Notes under the pieces: model-generated
What the model saw: only the letters and a program-made list of their open reading frames with translations
Told to the model about the DNA's origin: nothing
Databases searched by the model: none
Shown: positions 50,138 through 60,600 of the stretch, in pieces
Numbering within the stretch: position 1 is the first letter of the stretch
Layout of the letters: each line of letters opens with the position of its first letter
Program-made: the position numbers and the translations under genes
DNA from: Streptomyces ardesiacus
GTDB lineage: Bacteria; Actinomycetota; Actinomycetes; Streptomycetales; Streptomycetaceae
Assembly: GCF_003112575.1 (NCBI RefSeq)
Contig: NZ_BEWC01000005.1
Location: forward strand, 620,001 to 684,000
Length of the DNA stretch: 64,000 bases
Direction of reading: 5' to 3'

Positions 50138-50824
50138 TCATGCGCCGCTGTTCTGCTTCATGCGCTCCCTGACCGTGGACAGGTAGATGTCCGCGTACTC
50201 CTGGCCGGACTGGGCGGCGATCGCCTGGGTGATCCGGTCGGTCACGGTGCGCCTGACGCGGCGGTCCGCCTGGCGGCCGTGGTCCTCCTCGAAGGTGAGG
50301 GGCGCTCCGAAGTTGACGGTGAACCGGGCGACGTGAAGCCGCTTGCTGCCGACCGGGTGCACTTTGTCGGTGCCGATGAGACCGCAGGGGACCACGGGGA
50401 ATCCGCCGGCCAGGGCGAGCCAGGCAACGCCCGCGTTGCCCTTGTACAGCCGCCCGTCGGGAGAGCGGCCCCCTTCGACGTGGATGCCGACGACATCGCC
50501 CCGCTTCAGGATGTCCAGTGCGCCGGTCAGTCCCGAGGTCACGCCGGCTCCGCTGCTCTTGTCGATCGAGATCATGTCGATGGAGCGGAAGAAGAGGGCC
50601 TGCGCCTTCCCTTTCAGGCCGGGCATTTCGAGCCAGCCCTGTTTGCCCACGAAATGGACCCGGCGCGGGGTCAGTATCGGAATGAAGAGCGAGTCGAAAA
50701 AGGAAAGGTGATTGGAGGCGATGATGAACGGGCCGGGCGGAAGATTCTCCAGCCCCCGAACCCGCGGCCGGAGTATCAGTCGGACAAGGGCCGCGAGGGT
50801 GAGTCTCAGCAGTGTGCGGAGCAT
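50138..50824 (-). CDS. PlsC-like 1-acylglycerol-3-phosphate acyltransferase family protein
   Basis: 228 residues, ATG at 50824. N-terminal helix (LLRLTLAALVRLIL), then the acyltransferase catalytic HX4D motif His39-Asp44 (SNHLSFFD) and EGGRSPDG at 117-124, the glycerophosphate-site analogue. It lies 8 bases after a dedicated ACP gene on the same strand and faces away from the PKS operon, so it may transfer the finished acyl chain from an ACP to an acceptor rather than make housekeeping phosphatidate. Acceptor unknown. Confidence 0.85.
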   Translation of the reverse strand: MLRTLLRLTLAALVRLILRPRVRGLENLPPGPFIIASNHLSFFDSLFIPILTPRRVHFVGKQGWLEMPGLKGKAQALFFRSIDMISIDKSSGAGVTSGLTGALDILKRGDVVGIHVEGGRSPDGRLYKGNAGVAWLALAGGFPVVPCGLIGTDKVHPVGSKRLHVARFTVNFGAPLTFEEDHGRQADRRVRRTVTDRITQAIAAQSGQEYADIYLSTVRERMKQNSGA

Positions 50825-50832
50825 GGAAGACC

Positions 50833-51090
50833 CTACTTGGAGGTGAGCTTCTCGAGAAGCAGGGCATAGGTGGCCGACAAGGACCGAATGTGCTGCGGAT
50901 TCTCGTCCACCATGGTGACGTGGTACTTCTCCTCCAGGGCGACCAGGATTTCCAGCGCCATGAGTGAATCCACGTCCAGGTCCTCGGCGAAGTCGGCCGT
51001 GTCGGTGACCTGCGCGACGTCGACGTCGAGGACTTCGGCGAGGGTGGAGCGCAGGTCCTCCAGGTCGAGCACGCCCGTCTGTTCCGGCAT
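50833..51090 (-). CDS. Acyl carrier protein (type II)
   Basis: 85 residues from the ATG at 51090. Helical ACP with the phosphopantetheine serine Ser42 in EDLDVDSLMALEILVALEEK. Its closeness (8 bases) to the PlsC-like gene suggests that it carries the acyl group for that enzyme or for the cluster's ligase. Divergent from the oxygenase operon across 400 bases. Confidence 0.9.
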   Translation of the reverse strand: MPEQTGVLDLEDLRSTLAEVLDVDVAQVTDTADFAEDLDVDSLMALEILVALEEKYHVTMVDENPQHIRSLSATYALLLEKLTSK

Positions 51091-51491
51091 AGTGGCGATC
51101 CTCCATGTGTGCAATTGAGGCGGAGCGTGACGGGGACTGCCGTCCGCGACAGAGGCCCCTGGAGCCCGGAAAGATTCCGCACCGCTCCCGGGAAGAAGGT
51201 AACAATGGCGGCTAAAGCGCGTCGTAAAGAGCGCTTACCGCCCGGTGGTGCGCTCCGGTTCCCGCTCCGCCGCTCTCCGTCCGCCTTCCGCGGAATCGAC
51301 GCGGAAGTGCCGTCGTACCGCCTGCGCGGGAGATCGGGGTGGTCCAGTGGATCTCGCCGCCGCGAAAACGTGGACCCCTTCGCCGCCGGTCGCTTTCAAC
51401 CGCGCTTTGGACAGAGTTTAGAGAAGTTTACGAGCACTTCGCGAGACTCGGAGCGCAAGCTGCGGAGGCGGCACCGATGGGGAGGCAACCA
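51091..51491. other. Divergent promoter region of the biosynthetic cluster
   Basis: About 400 bases between the ACP (minus) and oxygenase (plus) genes. It contains an inverted repeat AAGCGC-N10-GCGCTT (51215-51236) and an AT-richer segment with TTGGAC at 51407-51412 about 80 bases before the oxygenase start. An ORF crosses it in one frame, but its composition is Arg/Ser-rich shadow. No gene called. Confidence 0.5.
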
Positions 51492-52379
51492 ATGCGCATC
51501 CAAGCACCGGAGTCCTCGGCGCTCGGCGTGGAGATCCATGACTTCGACCCGCGTTCGGCGAGCGAGCAGGAGATCGCGGAGCTGCTGCACCAGGTCTACA
51601 CGGCCAAGATCGTGGTGCTGAAGGGCCAGGACCTGGACTCGCCGGGCTTCATCGACCTGGGCCGCCGGCTCGGTGAGATCGACGTCTACTACGAGCCGAT
51701 GTACCACCACCCGGAGTACCGGGAGATCTTCGTCTCCTCCAACGTGCCGGCGGACGGCAAGCAGATCGGCGTGCCCAAGACCGGCAAGTTCTGGCACGCG
51801 GACTACCAGTTCATGCCGCGCCCCTTCGGGCTCACCCTGATCTACCCGCAGGTGATCCCCCAGGAGAACCGCGGCACGTACTTCATCGACATGGGCAGGG
51901 CCTACGAGAGCCTGCCGCAGGACCTGAAGGACGCGATCGCCGGCACGCGCGCCGAGCAGTCGCCGCGCCGCTACTTCAAGATCCGCCCCTCGGACGTGTA
52001 CCGGCCGGTCTCCGAGCTGCTGGAGGAGATCGAGCGCAAGACCCCGGCGGTCAAGCACCCCACCACGTTCACGCACCCGGTCACCGGCGAGACGGTGCTC
52101 TACATCTCCGAGGGCTTCACCTGTGCCCTGGAGAACGAGGCCGGCGAGCGGCTGGACGACTCGCTGGTGCCGCGGCTGCTCGAGGCGACCGGACAGCTCG
52201 ACCCCGAGTGCACGCACCCGCTGACCCACCTCCAGACGTACGAGGAGGGCGACCTGCTGGTCTGGGACAACCGCAGCCTGATCCACCGCGCGCTGCACAC
52301 CACGACGCCCGAGCCCGCCGTCTCGCACCGGGTCACGGTGCACGACGCGCACCCGTTCTTTGCCGGCACGGGCGCCTGA
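51492..52379 (+). CDS. ScoE-like non-heme Fe(II)/2-oxoglutarate oxygenase (isonitrile-forming)
   Basis: 295 residues, ATG after GGGGAGGC. TauD/TfdA fold with iron ligands His102, Asp104 (KFWHADYQFMP) and His265, the same 163-residue spacing I recall for ScoE. The residues reported to hold the ScoE substrate also match in spacing: Tyr66, Tyr67, Tyr71, Lys163, Arg165, His269 and Arg280. VPKTGKFWHADYQFMP and IYPQVIPQENRGTYFIDMGR are near-identical to that family (also Rv0097). ScoE converts an N-carboxymethyl (glycine) adduct to an isonitrile by oxidative decarboxylation. First gene of the plus-strand cluster; 24 bases precede the P450. Confidence 0.9.
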   Translation: MRIQAPESSALGVEIHDFDPRSASEQEIAELLHQVYTAKIVVLKGQDLDSPGFIDLGRRLGEIDVYYEPMYHHPEYREIFVSSNVPADGKQIGVPKTGKFWHADYQFMPRPFGLTLIYPQVIPQENRGTYFIDMGRAYESLPQDLKDAIAGTRAEQSPRRYFKIRPSDVYRPVSELLEEIERKTPAVKHPTTFTHPVTGETVLYISEGFTCALENEAGERLDDSLVPRLLEATGQLDPECTHPLTHLQTYEEGDLLVWDNRSLIHRALHTTTPEPAVSHRVTVHDAHPFFAGTGA

Positions 52380-52403
52380 CGTCCGCCGAGGAGGAGCCGA
52401 CCC

Positions 52404-53639
52404 ATGACGGAAACCACGGAACCGACGACAGCGGCGGGGGAGAAGGCGGAGGGCTGCCCGTTCGCCCGCATGCCCTTCGACGACACCTACCACGCCGACC
52501 CGTACGCCACGTACGCGCTGATGCACCGCGAAGGCAAGGCGCACCGCATCGAGACCCCGGCCGGCGCCCCGTCCTGGTACGTCACCGGGTACGAGGAGGT
52601 GCGCCAGGGTCTCGGCGACAAGCGGCTGGTGCGCAACATCAAACACGCCAACCCGGCGTACCGGGACAACCTGGCGGTGCCCTCCGCGTTCCTGTCCAAC
52701 ACGCTCGCCAGCGAGGACCCGCCGAACCACACCCGGCTGCGGAAGTTCATGAACCGCGCCTTCGCCATCCGCCGGATCAGGGCGCTGCGGCCGCGCATCG
52801 AGGAGATCACCGAGCAGCTGATCGACGCGATGGGCGAGACCGGGGAGACGGACCTGATCGCGGCCCTCGCCGCGCCGCTGCCGATCGCCGTGATCGGCGA
52901 CATGCTCGGGGTGCCCGAGGAGGACCGCGGCAACTTCGCCTACTGGTCCGACACCATCCTGAGCCTCGACCGGGCCGCGTCGCAGGAGGCCGGCGAGTCG
53001 ATGCTCGCCTTCCTGCAGGAGCTGATCGCCAAGCGGCGTGCGGAGCCCGGCGACGACGTCGTCTCGGAGTGGATCGCCACCCGCGACGACGACGGCAACG
53101 AGCTGACCGAGGAGGAGCTGGTCGGCCTCGGCTTCATGATCCTGCTGGGCGGCTACGACACCACGGTCGGCATGATCGGCGGCTCGGTGATGGCGCTGCT
53201 CGACAACCCGGAGCGCCTCGCCGAGCTGCGCGAGAACCCGGAGAAGCTCCCCGACGCGGTGGAGGAGTTCCTCCGCTACTACGGCACGGCGCACACCTCG
53301 GCCCGTCGCTTCGCGGCGGAGGACCTCGAACTCGGCGGCACCACGATCCGCGCCGGCGACCAGGTGATGCTCTGCATGGCCGCCGCCGACCGCGACCCGG
53401 AACGGTTCGAGGACCCGGACGTGCTCTCCTTCGACCGTCCGGAGAACCACCACGTGGCCTTCGGCTACGGGCCGCACTACTGCCCGGGCTCCGAGCTGGC
53501 CCGGCTGGAGATGTCGGTGGCGCTGGAGGCGGTGCTGCGCAGGCTGCCCGGCCTGGCGCTGACGACGCCGGTCAAGGACATCCCGTGGCGCCGCGCCTAC
53601 CTGATCCGGATCCCCACCTCCATCCCGGTCTCCTACTGA
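52404..53639 (+). CDS. Cytochrome P450
   Basis: 411 residues, ATG after GAGGAGG. Heme ligand Cys360 in FGYGPHYCPG; ExxR in EEFLRYYG; I-helix oxygen-binding motif GGYDTT (Asp where Glu is commoner). The soluble bacterial type with no membrane anchor. It should oxidise the product or an ACP-bound intermediate; the position between the oxygenase and the FcoT-like gene suggests tailoring of the isonitrile polyketide. No ferredoxin gene is adjacent. Confidence 0.95.
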   Translation: MTETTEPTTAAGEKAEGCPFARMPFDDTYHADPYATYALMHREGKAHRIETPAGAPSWYVTGYEEVRQGLGDKRLVRNIKHANPAYRDNLAVPSAFLSNTLASEDPPNHTRLRKFMNRAFAIRRIRALRPRIEEITEQLIDAMGETGETDLIAALAAPLPIAVIGDMLGVPEEDRGNFAYWSDTILSLDRAASQEAGESMLAFLQELIAKRRAEPGDDVVSEWIATRDDDGNELTEEELVGLGFMILLGGYDTTVGMIGGSVMALLDNPERLAELRENPEKLPDAVEEFLRYYGTAHTSARRFAAEDLELGGTTIRAGDQVMLCMAAADRDPERFEDPDVLSFDRPENHHVAFGYGPHYCPGSELARLEMSVALEAVLRRLPGLALTTPVKDIPWRRAYLIRIPTSIPVSY

Positions 53640-53673
53640 CCACCCCGGCCACCACCTGAGGAAGCGGCACACC

Positions 53674-54234
53674 ATGACCACCGAGATCGCGCTCTCCGGG
53701 CCGCGCACGCTGGCGAACGACCCGGACCTGCTGACCCGCGTGCTCACTCCGTACCGGGACAACTGCCAGTACCTGAAGTCCGCCGAGGTGGTCCTCGGCG
53801 ACAGCGAGGACCACGTGGCCCGCGCGCTCTGCGCGTTCGAGATCGAGGAGTCCTGCTACATCGACTCCACCGGGCACTTCAACGCGGTCGAGTTCAACAT
53901 CTGTTACAACCAGATGTTCTATTACATCGCCGCCAAGGCCGTGCAGGACGGGCTCTTCGCGCCGTTCGACCGGTGGACCATGCAGGACTACTGGGACCGG
54001 CAGCTCCCGGACATCCTCATCGCCAAGCTCTCCAGCAGCTACCGCCGCGCCATCCACACCGGCCGCTTCGAGGGCGAGATCGTCGTGGACAAGGTGCTGG
54101 AGCGGGAGCCGAGCGCGGACCGCGGCGCGATGGTGGTCCTCAACACGAGCTGCCGCTTCTGGGACCAGGCCGGCGGCGACAGCCGCGGCGAGGTCAAGAT
54201 CGTCATCACCAACGCGCCGGTGAACGGAGGCTGA
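53674..54234 (+). CDS. ScoD/FcoT-like hot-dog-fold enzyme (glycine adduct formation)
   Basis: 186 residues. The run FEIEESCYIDSTGHFNAVE followed by FNICYNQMFYYIAAKAV, and then LPDILIAKLSSSYRRAIH, resembles Rv0098 (FcoT) and ScoD. Although named thioesterases, members of this group catalyse Michael addition of glycine to an alpha,beta-unsaturated acyl-ACP in isonitrile pathways. Gene is next to the ScoE-like oxygenase as in those clusters. The downstream ACP starts 2 bases after the stop. Confidence 0.85.
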   Translation: MTTEIALSGPRTLANDPDLLTRVLTPYRDNCQYLKSAEVVLGDSEDHVARALCAFEIEESCYIDSTGHFNAVEFNICYNQMFYYIAAKAVQDGLFAPFDRWTMQDYWDRQLPDILIAKLSSSYRRAIHTGRFEGEIVVDKVLEREPSADRGAMVVLNTSCRFWDQAGGDSRGEVKIVITNAPVNGG

Positions 54235-54236
54235 GG

Positions 54237-54623
54237 GTGGACCGCACCGCCCCCGGCTACCGCGCACTGGCGGCCCTGCCCCTGTCCGAACGCCGCACGG
54301 CGCTGCGGGAGAGCGTCGTCGCGGAGTTCCGGACCGCACTGCTGCTCGGCGACGGCGAGGAACTCGCGCTGGACGCCAACTACTTCGACCTCGGCCTGAC
54401 CTCGCTGCGCGCCACCGAGCTCAAGCAGCGCCTGGAGCAGCGCTTCGGCGCCGGCATCAACGAGGCGCTGCTCTTCGAGAGCCCGACCGTCGCCCGCCTC
54501 CTGGAACACCTGGCGGCCGACGTGCTGGCGGAGCTGTTCGGCACGGAGCGCCGGCGCCGGACCGAGCAGCGGCCGGAGAAGGCACTCGTAGGAAAGCTCC
54601 TCGACGACCTTTACAAGAAGTGA
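54237..54623 (+). CDS. Acyl carrier protein (stand-alone, PKS-like)
   Basis: 128 residues from a GTG 2 bases after the FcoT-like stop, with GGAGG inside that gene's end. PKS-type ACP with phosphopantetheine Ser56 in FDLGLTSLRATELK; the usual Asp before Ser is Thr. A long basic C-terminal tail (RRRRTEQRPEKALVGKLLDDLYKK) may dock to a partner such as the following PKS. Candidate carrier for the acyl chain on which the isonitrile is built. Confidence 0.9.
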   Translation: MDRTAPGYRALAALPLSERRTALRESVVAEFRTALLLGDGEELALDANYFDLGLTSLRATELKQRLEQRFGAGINEALLFESPTVARLLEHLAADVLAELFGTERRRRTEQRPEKALVGKLLDDLYKK

Positions 54624-54635
54624 GGATGTCCGCGC

Positions 54636-57600
54636 GTGAACGAGGGTGAGGAGCGCAAGCTCCTGGAGAACCTGCTGCTGGAGAAGTACGAACCCATTGC
54701 GGTCGTCGGTGTCGGCCTGCGGTTCCCCGGTGAGAACGACACACCCGAGGGATTCGCGGAGTTCCTGCGCGCCGGCCGCTCCGGGACCGGGCCGGTGCCC
54801 GAGGACCGGTGGGACGCCGCGGAGTTCGCGGACGACGGGGAGGGCCAGGTCGCCGCGGGCCGGATCCGCACCGCCGGCGGCGGCTTCCTGCGGGACTTCG
54901 ACCGCTTCGACCCCCGGTTCTTCAGCATCTCCCCCAAGGAGGCCCAGTACATCGACCCGCAGCAGCGGCTCGCACTGGAGACCTGCTGGGAGGCGCTCGA
55001 ACACGCGGGCATCGACCCCACCGGCCTGCGGGGCGGTGACGGCGCCGTGTACTTCGGCTCCAGCGGCGTCGACTTCAACCTCGAAGTGGTGCAGCTGCCG
55101 TACGAGGACATGGACGCCTACACCGGCACCGGCGCCGCCAACAGCGCGGTGTCGGGCCGGGTCTCGTACGTCCTCGGCTGGCGCGGGCCCAGTCTCACGG
55201 TGGACACCGCCTGCTCCTCCTCGCTGGTGACCCTCCACCTGGCGGTGGAGGCGCTGCGCCGCGGCGAGTGCTCCATCGCGCTGGCCGGCGGCGTCAACGT
55301 CATCCACCACCCGCGCAACCACGTGGTCTTCTCGCAGGCCGGGATGCTCGCTCCGGACGGCGAGTGCAAGACCTTCGACGAGCGGGCCGACGGCTACAGC
55401 CGCAGCGAGGGCTGCGGCGCCGTCGTCCTCAAACGGCTGTCGCGGGCCAAGGCCGACGGCGACACCGTGCTGGCCCTGGTCCGCGGCACCGCGGTGCGCC
55501 AGGACGGCGAGAGCGGCGGCCTGACCGTGCCCAACGGCTCCGCGCAGGAGGCGGTGATGCGGGCGGCGCTGGACGCGGCGCTGCTCGAACCGGCCGACGT
55601 GAGTTACGTGGAGGCGCACGGTACGGGCACGTCGCTGGGCGACCCGATCGAGCTCGGCGCCGTCGACGCGACCTTCCCCGAGGGCGTCACCGTCGGCTCC
55701 CTGAAGACCAACGTCGGACACATGGAGGCCGCGGCCGGTGTCGGCGGACTGATCAAGGCCGTGCTCCAGCTGCAGGCCGGGGAGATCTTCCCGCACCTGC
55801 ACTGGGAGACGCCGTCCCCGCACATTCCCTGGGACCGCTACCGCGTCACCGTCCCGACCAAGGCCGTCGCCTGGTCGGCGCCGACGCGCCGCGCCCTGGT
55901 CAACTCCTTCGGCTTCGCCGGCACCATCGCGTCCGCCGTCCTCGAAGAGGCCCCGCCCACCACCGCGCGCGACCCCGAGCCCGGCGGCGCCGGGGTCTTC
56001 GCGCTCTCCGCCAAGACACCCGAGTCGCTGCGCGAGCTGGCCGCCCGTCATCGGCGGCACCTCGAAGACCACCCCGACCTCGGTCTCGACGAGGTCTGCC
56101 GCACCAGCACGCTCGGCCGGGCCCACTTCGGCCACCGTATCGCCGGCGTGGTCGGCGACCGCGACGAACTGCTCGCGCTCCTCGACCAGGAGCCCACGGC
56201 GGAACCAGAGCGCAAGGTGGCGCTGCTGTTCACCGGCCAGGGCGCGCAGTACACCGGCATGGGAGCGCCGCTGTACGCGCGCCACCCGGTCTTCCGCGAG
56301 CACCTGGACGCCTGCGACCGGCTCTTCGCCGCGCACCTGGGCCGCTCCGTCAAGGCGCTCATGTTCGGCGAGGAGGGCGAGCCGGGGGACCTCGACCAGA
56401 CCCGGTTCACCCAGCCCGCGCTCTTCTCCCTCGAGTACGCCCTCGCCAAGCTCTGGCTGAGCTGGGGGATACGGCCCGACGTGCTGGTCGGCCACTCCGT
56501 CGGCGAGGTCGCGGCGGCCGCGGTCGCCGGGCTGTTCTCGCTCGAGGACGCGGTGCGCCTGGTGGCGGCCCGCGGCGCCCTGATGCAGTCGGTCCGGGCA
56601 CCCGGGTCCATGGTCGCCGTGGCGGCGCCCGCCGAGGAGGTCGCCGAGCTCGTCGCGCCGTACGCGGACCTCTCGTTCGGGGCGCTCAACACGCCGCAGG
56701 ACTGCGTCGTCTCCGGTGGCCGCGCCTCGCTGGACGAGGTCGTGGCACAGCTGACCGCGCGTGGCGTCAGGGTCAAGGAGCTGCCCGTCTCCCACGCCTT
56801 CCACTCGCCGCTGATGGCGGAGATCACCGAGCGGTTCCGCGCCTCGCTGGACGGCATCGCCTTCCACGAGCCGGAGCTCACGCTCGTCTCCAACGTCACC
56901 GGCGAGGTCGCCGACCTGGAGACCGTCTCGACGGTCGACTACTGGGTCCGGCACGTCGCGGAGCCGGTCCGCTTCCAGGCCGGCATGCGGGCCGTGGAGG
57001 CCCGTGGAGACCACCTCTTCCTGGAGGTCGGGCCCGCCGACACGCTGACCGCCATGGGCCGCCGCTGCGTCGCCGAGCCCAAGGACCACCTGTGGCTGGC
57101 CAGCCTCGCACCGCAGGACGAGGCCGGCCGCACCGTCCTCACCTCACTGGTCCGCGCCTACCGGGCGGGCCTGGCGGTCGACTGGCGCGGCTTTCACCAC
57201 GGCCGGGGCACCGCCCGCGCCGTGCTGCCCTCGTACGCCTTCGACCGCCGCCGCTACTGGCTGCCCTCCCGCGGCCACCGCCGCACCGCCGACCCGCTGG
57301 CGCTGCATCCGCTGCTCGGCCGGCGGACCGGGCCCGGCGAGTTCACCGCCCGGCTGGAGCCGGAGCACCCGCGCTGGCTCCGCGACCACGTGGTGATGGG
57401 GCAGGTCCTGTTCCCGGCCGCCGGCTACGTCGAGCTGATGCTCGCGCTCCAGGACGCGGAGTACGGCGAGACGTCCCGGCCGCTGACCGACCTGCGGATC
57501 CTGGAGCCGCTGCTCGTCCCCGCCGAGGTGCGCACCCGGGTGATGGCGGACGGCGAGGTCGAGGTGGTGAGCCTCGCCGACGGCCTGGAGCGGCGCCACC

Positions 57601-60600
57601 TCACCGCGCGCTTCGGCGAGGCGGCCGAGCCGGTGCGCCTGACGGCCGCCGACCCGGCCACGGTCTTCCCGGCGGACGAGCTGTACGCCGAGTACGCCGA
57701 CCACGGCCTGACCTACGGACCGGAGTTCAAGCGGATCACCCACCTCGCCCGCGACGTCGAGGGCGCGGCCGTCACGCGCCTGGCCAATCCGTCGGCGGGC
57801 GCGGTGGAGCTGCTGCCGCCCGGCCTGCTGGACGGCGTGATCCAGTCGCTCGCCGCGCTGGTGGAGGGGGACGAGACGTACCTGCCGGTCGGCTTCGGCG
57901 GGGTGCTGCTGCACAAGAAGCCGCGCGGCGGCGCACTGCGCAGCGTCGCCCGGCTGACCGGCGACGGGACCACGGCGGACGCGGTGCTGTACGAGGACGG
58001 CCGGCCGGTCTGCTCGCTGCGGGACATCGCCTTCAAGAAGGTCGTCAACAGCGGCCGCACCGTGTCCCGGTACCACCGGCCGCGCTGGGTGAAGCGCTCG
58101 CTGATCCGCACCGACGGAGAGCGCCGTCCGGTCCTGGTGGCGCACCGCGACCCGGCCGAGCTCGCGGACCCGGGCCCGGACGTGACCGCCTTCTCCGGCG
58201 CGCCGGAGGAGGGGAGCGACGTCGCCTGGTTCTGGCGGCGGCTGCCCGGCCCGCTCACCGACGAACGGCTGCGCGCCGAGTGCGAGGAGAACTACACGGA
58301 CCTGCTCGCCCTGCTGCCCCGGCTGCAGGGCTTCGGCGGGCGGCTGTGGCTGGTCACCGAGGGCGCGCAGGACCCCGCGGACGAGGACGGCCTGCCCGCG
58401 GCCTCGCTGTGGGGCTTCGGACAGACGCTGTGGAGCGAGTACCCGGGCTTCCGGGCGACCCTGCTGGACCTGCCCGCCGGGGACACCACCGCGCTGGCCG
58501 ACGAGTGGCGCAACGCCGAGGCGACCGAGTTCCAGATCGCCCACCGCGAGGGCCACCGGCACGTCCGCCGCATCGTCCCGGTCGCGGACGAGACCGGGGA
58601 CGTGGCGCTGGAGATCGAGGAGTACGGCGACTTCTCCGGCGTGCGGGCCGTCCCCGCCGCCCGGCCGGCCCCGCCGCGCGGCGACGAGGTCGAGGTGCGG
58701 ATCGAGGCGGCCGGCCTCAACTTCAAGGACGTGCTCAACGCGCTCGGCATGCTCCGCGAGCACGGCGAGCTGCCGCTCGGCTTCGAGGGCGCGGGCACGG
58801 TGGTCGCGGCCGGGCCCGACGCCGAGTTCGCTCCCGGCACGCCGGTGCTCGTCAGCCTGCTGGGCGCGCTGCGCAGCCGGGTGACGGTGCCGTCCGCGAT
58901 GGTGGCCCGCCGGCCGGACGGGATCACCGCCGAGCAGGGCGCGGCGGTGCCCACCGCCTTCGTCACCGCCTGGTACGCGCTGCACCACCTGGCGCACCTC
59001 AAGCGCGGCGACACGGTGCTCGTGCACGCCGCGGCCGGCGGCGTCGGGCAGGCCGCGGTGCAACTGGCCCGGCTCGCGGGCGCCGAGGTGTACGCCACCG
59101 CCTCGCCGCGCAAGTGGCCGCTGCTGCGCGAGCAGGGCGTGGCGCACGTCATGAACTCGCGCACCACCGACTTCGCCGACGAGGTGCTCCGGCTGACCGG
59201 CGGGCGCGGCGTGGACGTCGTGCTCAACTCCCTCAACAAGGAGTACGTCGACGCCGGGTTCCGGGTGCTCGCCGAGGGCGGCCGGTTCGTGGAGCTCGGC
59301 AAGCTCGGCATCCGCACACCGGAGGAGGCCCGTGCGCAGCGGCCCGACGCGGAGTACCACAACTTCGACCTGAGCGAGTTCGCGCCGTCGGAGATCGCCC
59401 GCATCACCCGGGACATCCTCCGCCCGGTGGCCGACCTGATCAGCACGGGCGAGCTGCGGCCGCCGCCGGTCACCGCGTACGACCTCGACGAGGTGACGGA
59501 GGCGTTCGGCGTCCTGTCGCGGGGCGCCAACACCGGAAAGCTGGTGGTCCGGTTCGGCGGGCGGCCGACGCCGGTGGCCGAGGAGATCGACCCCGGGGGC
59601 ACCTATCTGATCACCGGTGGGCTCGGCGCGCTCGGCCTGCTCACCGCCGAGAAGCTGGTCGCGCTCGGCGCCCGCCGGATCGCGCTGATGTCCCGCGGCG
59701 AGGCGCCGGCCGGGCTCGCGCAGAGGTTCGGCGACGGGGTCACCGTGACCTTCTGCCGCGGCGACGTCGCCGATCCCGCCGACGTCGCCCGGGTGGTGGC
59801 CGAACTGCAGCCGCTCGCGGGCGTGGTGCACGCCGCCGGTGTCCTCGCGGACAAGCCGCTCTCCGCCATGACCTGGCAGGACGTCGAGCACGTCTTCCGG
59901 CCCAAGGTGTACGGCGCCCGGCTCCTCGAGCAGGCCGCGCCCGGGCTGAAGCTGTTCGTCGGCTACTCCTCGGTCTCCGCGGTGCTCGGCCCGGCCGGCC
60001 AGGCCAACTACGCCGCCGCCAACTCCTTCCTGGACGCGCTGATGGAGCGTCGCTCCGAGCGGGGCCTGCCCGGCCTGAGCCTGGACTGGGGGCCGTGGGC
60101 CGAGGTCGGCATGGCGGCGAAGCTGGGCGGGCAGCACATGCGGGCCATCGAGGGCCAGGGCATGCGCTTCCTCCAGCCCGGCGAAGGCACCAGGGCGCTG
60201 TCCAGGACCCTGGCCGGCGGCCTGCCGCAGGTGATGGTCGGCGAGTTCGACTGGGACCGCTTCGTGTCCCGGCAGCCCGCGGCGAACGCGCTGTACTCGC
60301 TGGTCGCCGACGGCGAGGGCGTGTCCGGCGGTGCGGTGGCTCCGTTCGACCTGGCGGGCCTGGCCGCGGTGGACCGCGCCGAGCGGGCCGCGCGCGTCAA
60401 CGAGCGGATCCGGACCCGGGTCGCGGAGGTCCTGCAGTTCCACGGCGCCGAGGAGATCGCGGGGGACGCACCGTTCCGCGACCTGGGCCTGGACTCCCTG
60501 AGCGCGGTGCAGCTCAAGAACGTCCTGGAGTCCGACTTCCGCACGCCGCTCACCTCGTCGATCGCCTTCGACTTCCCGACGGTGCGGGCGCTGACGGAGC

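Noticed and set aside
51109..51621. Open frame beginning MAAKARRKERLPPGG in the cluster's divergent promoter region
   Set aside because: It overlaps the start of the oxygenase in another frame, is Arg/Ser-rich and has no good ribosome site.
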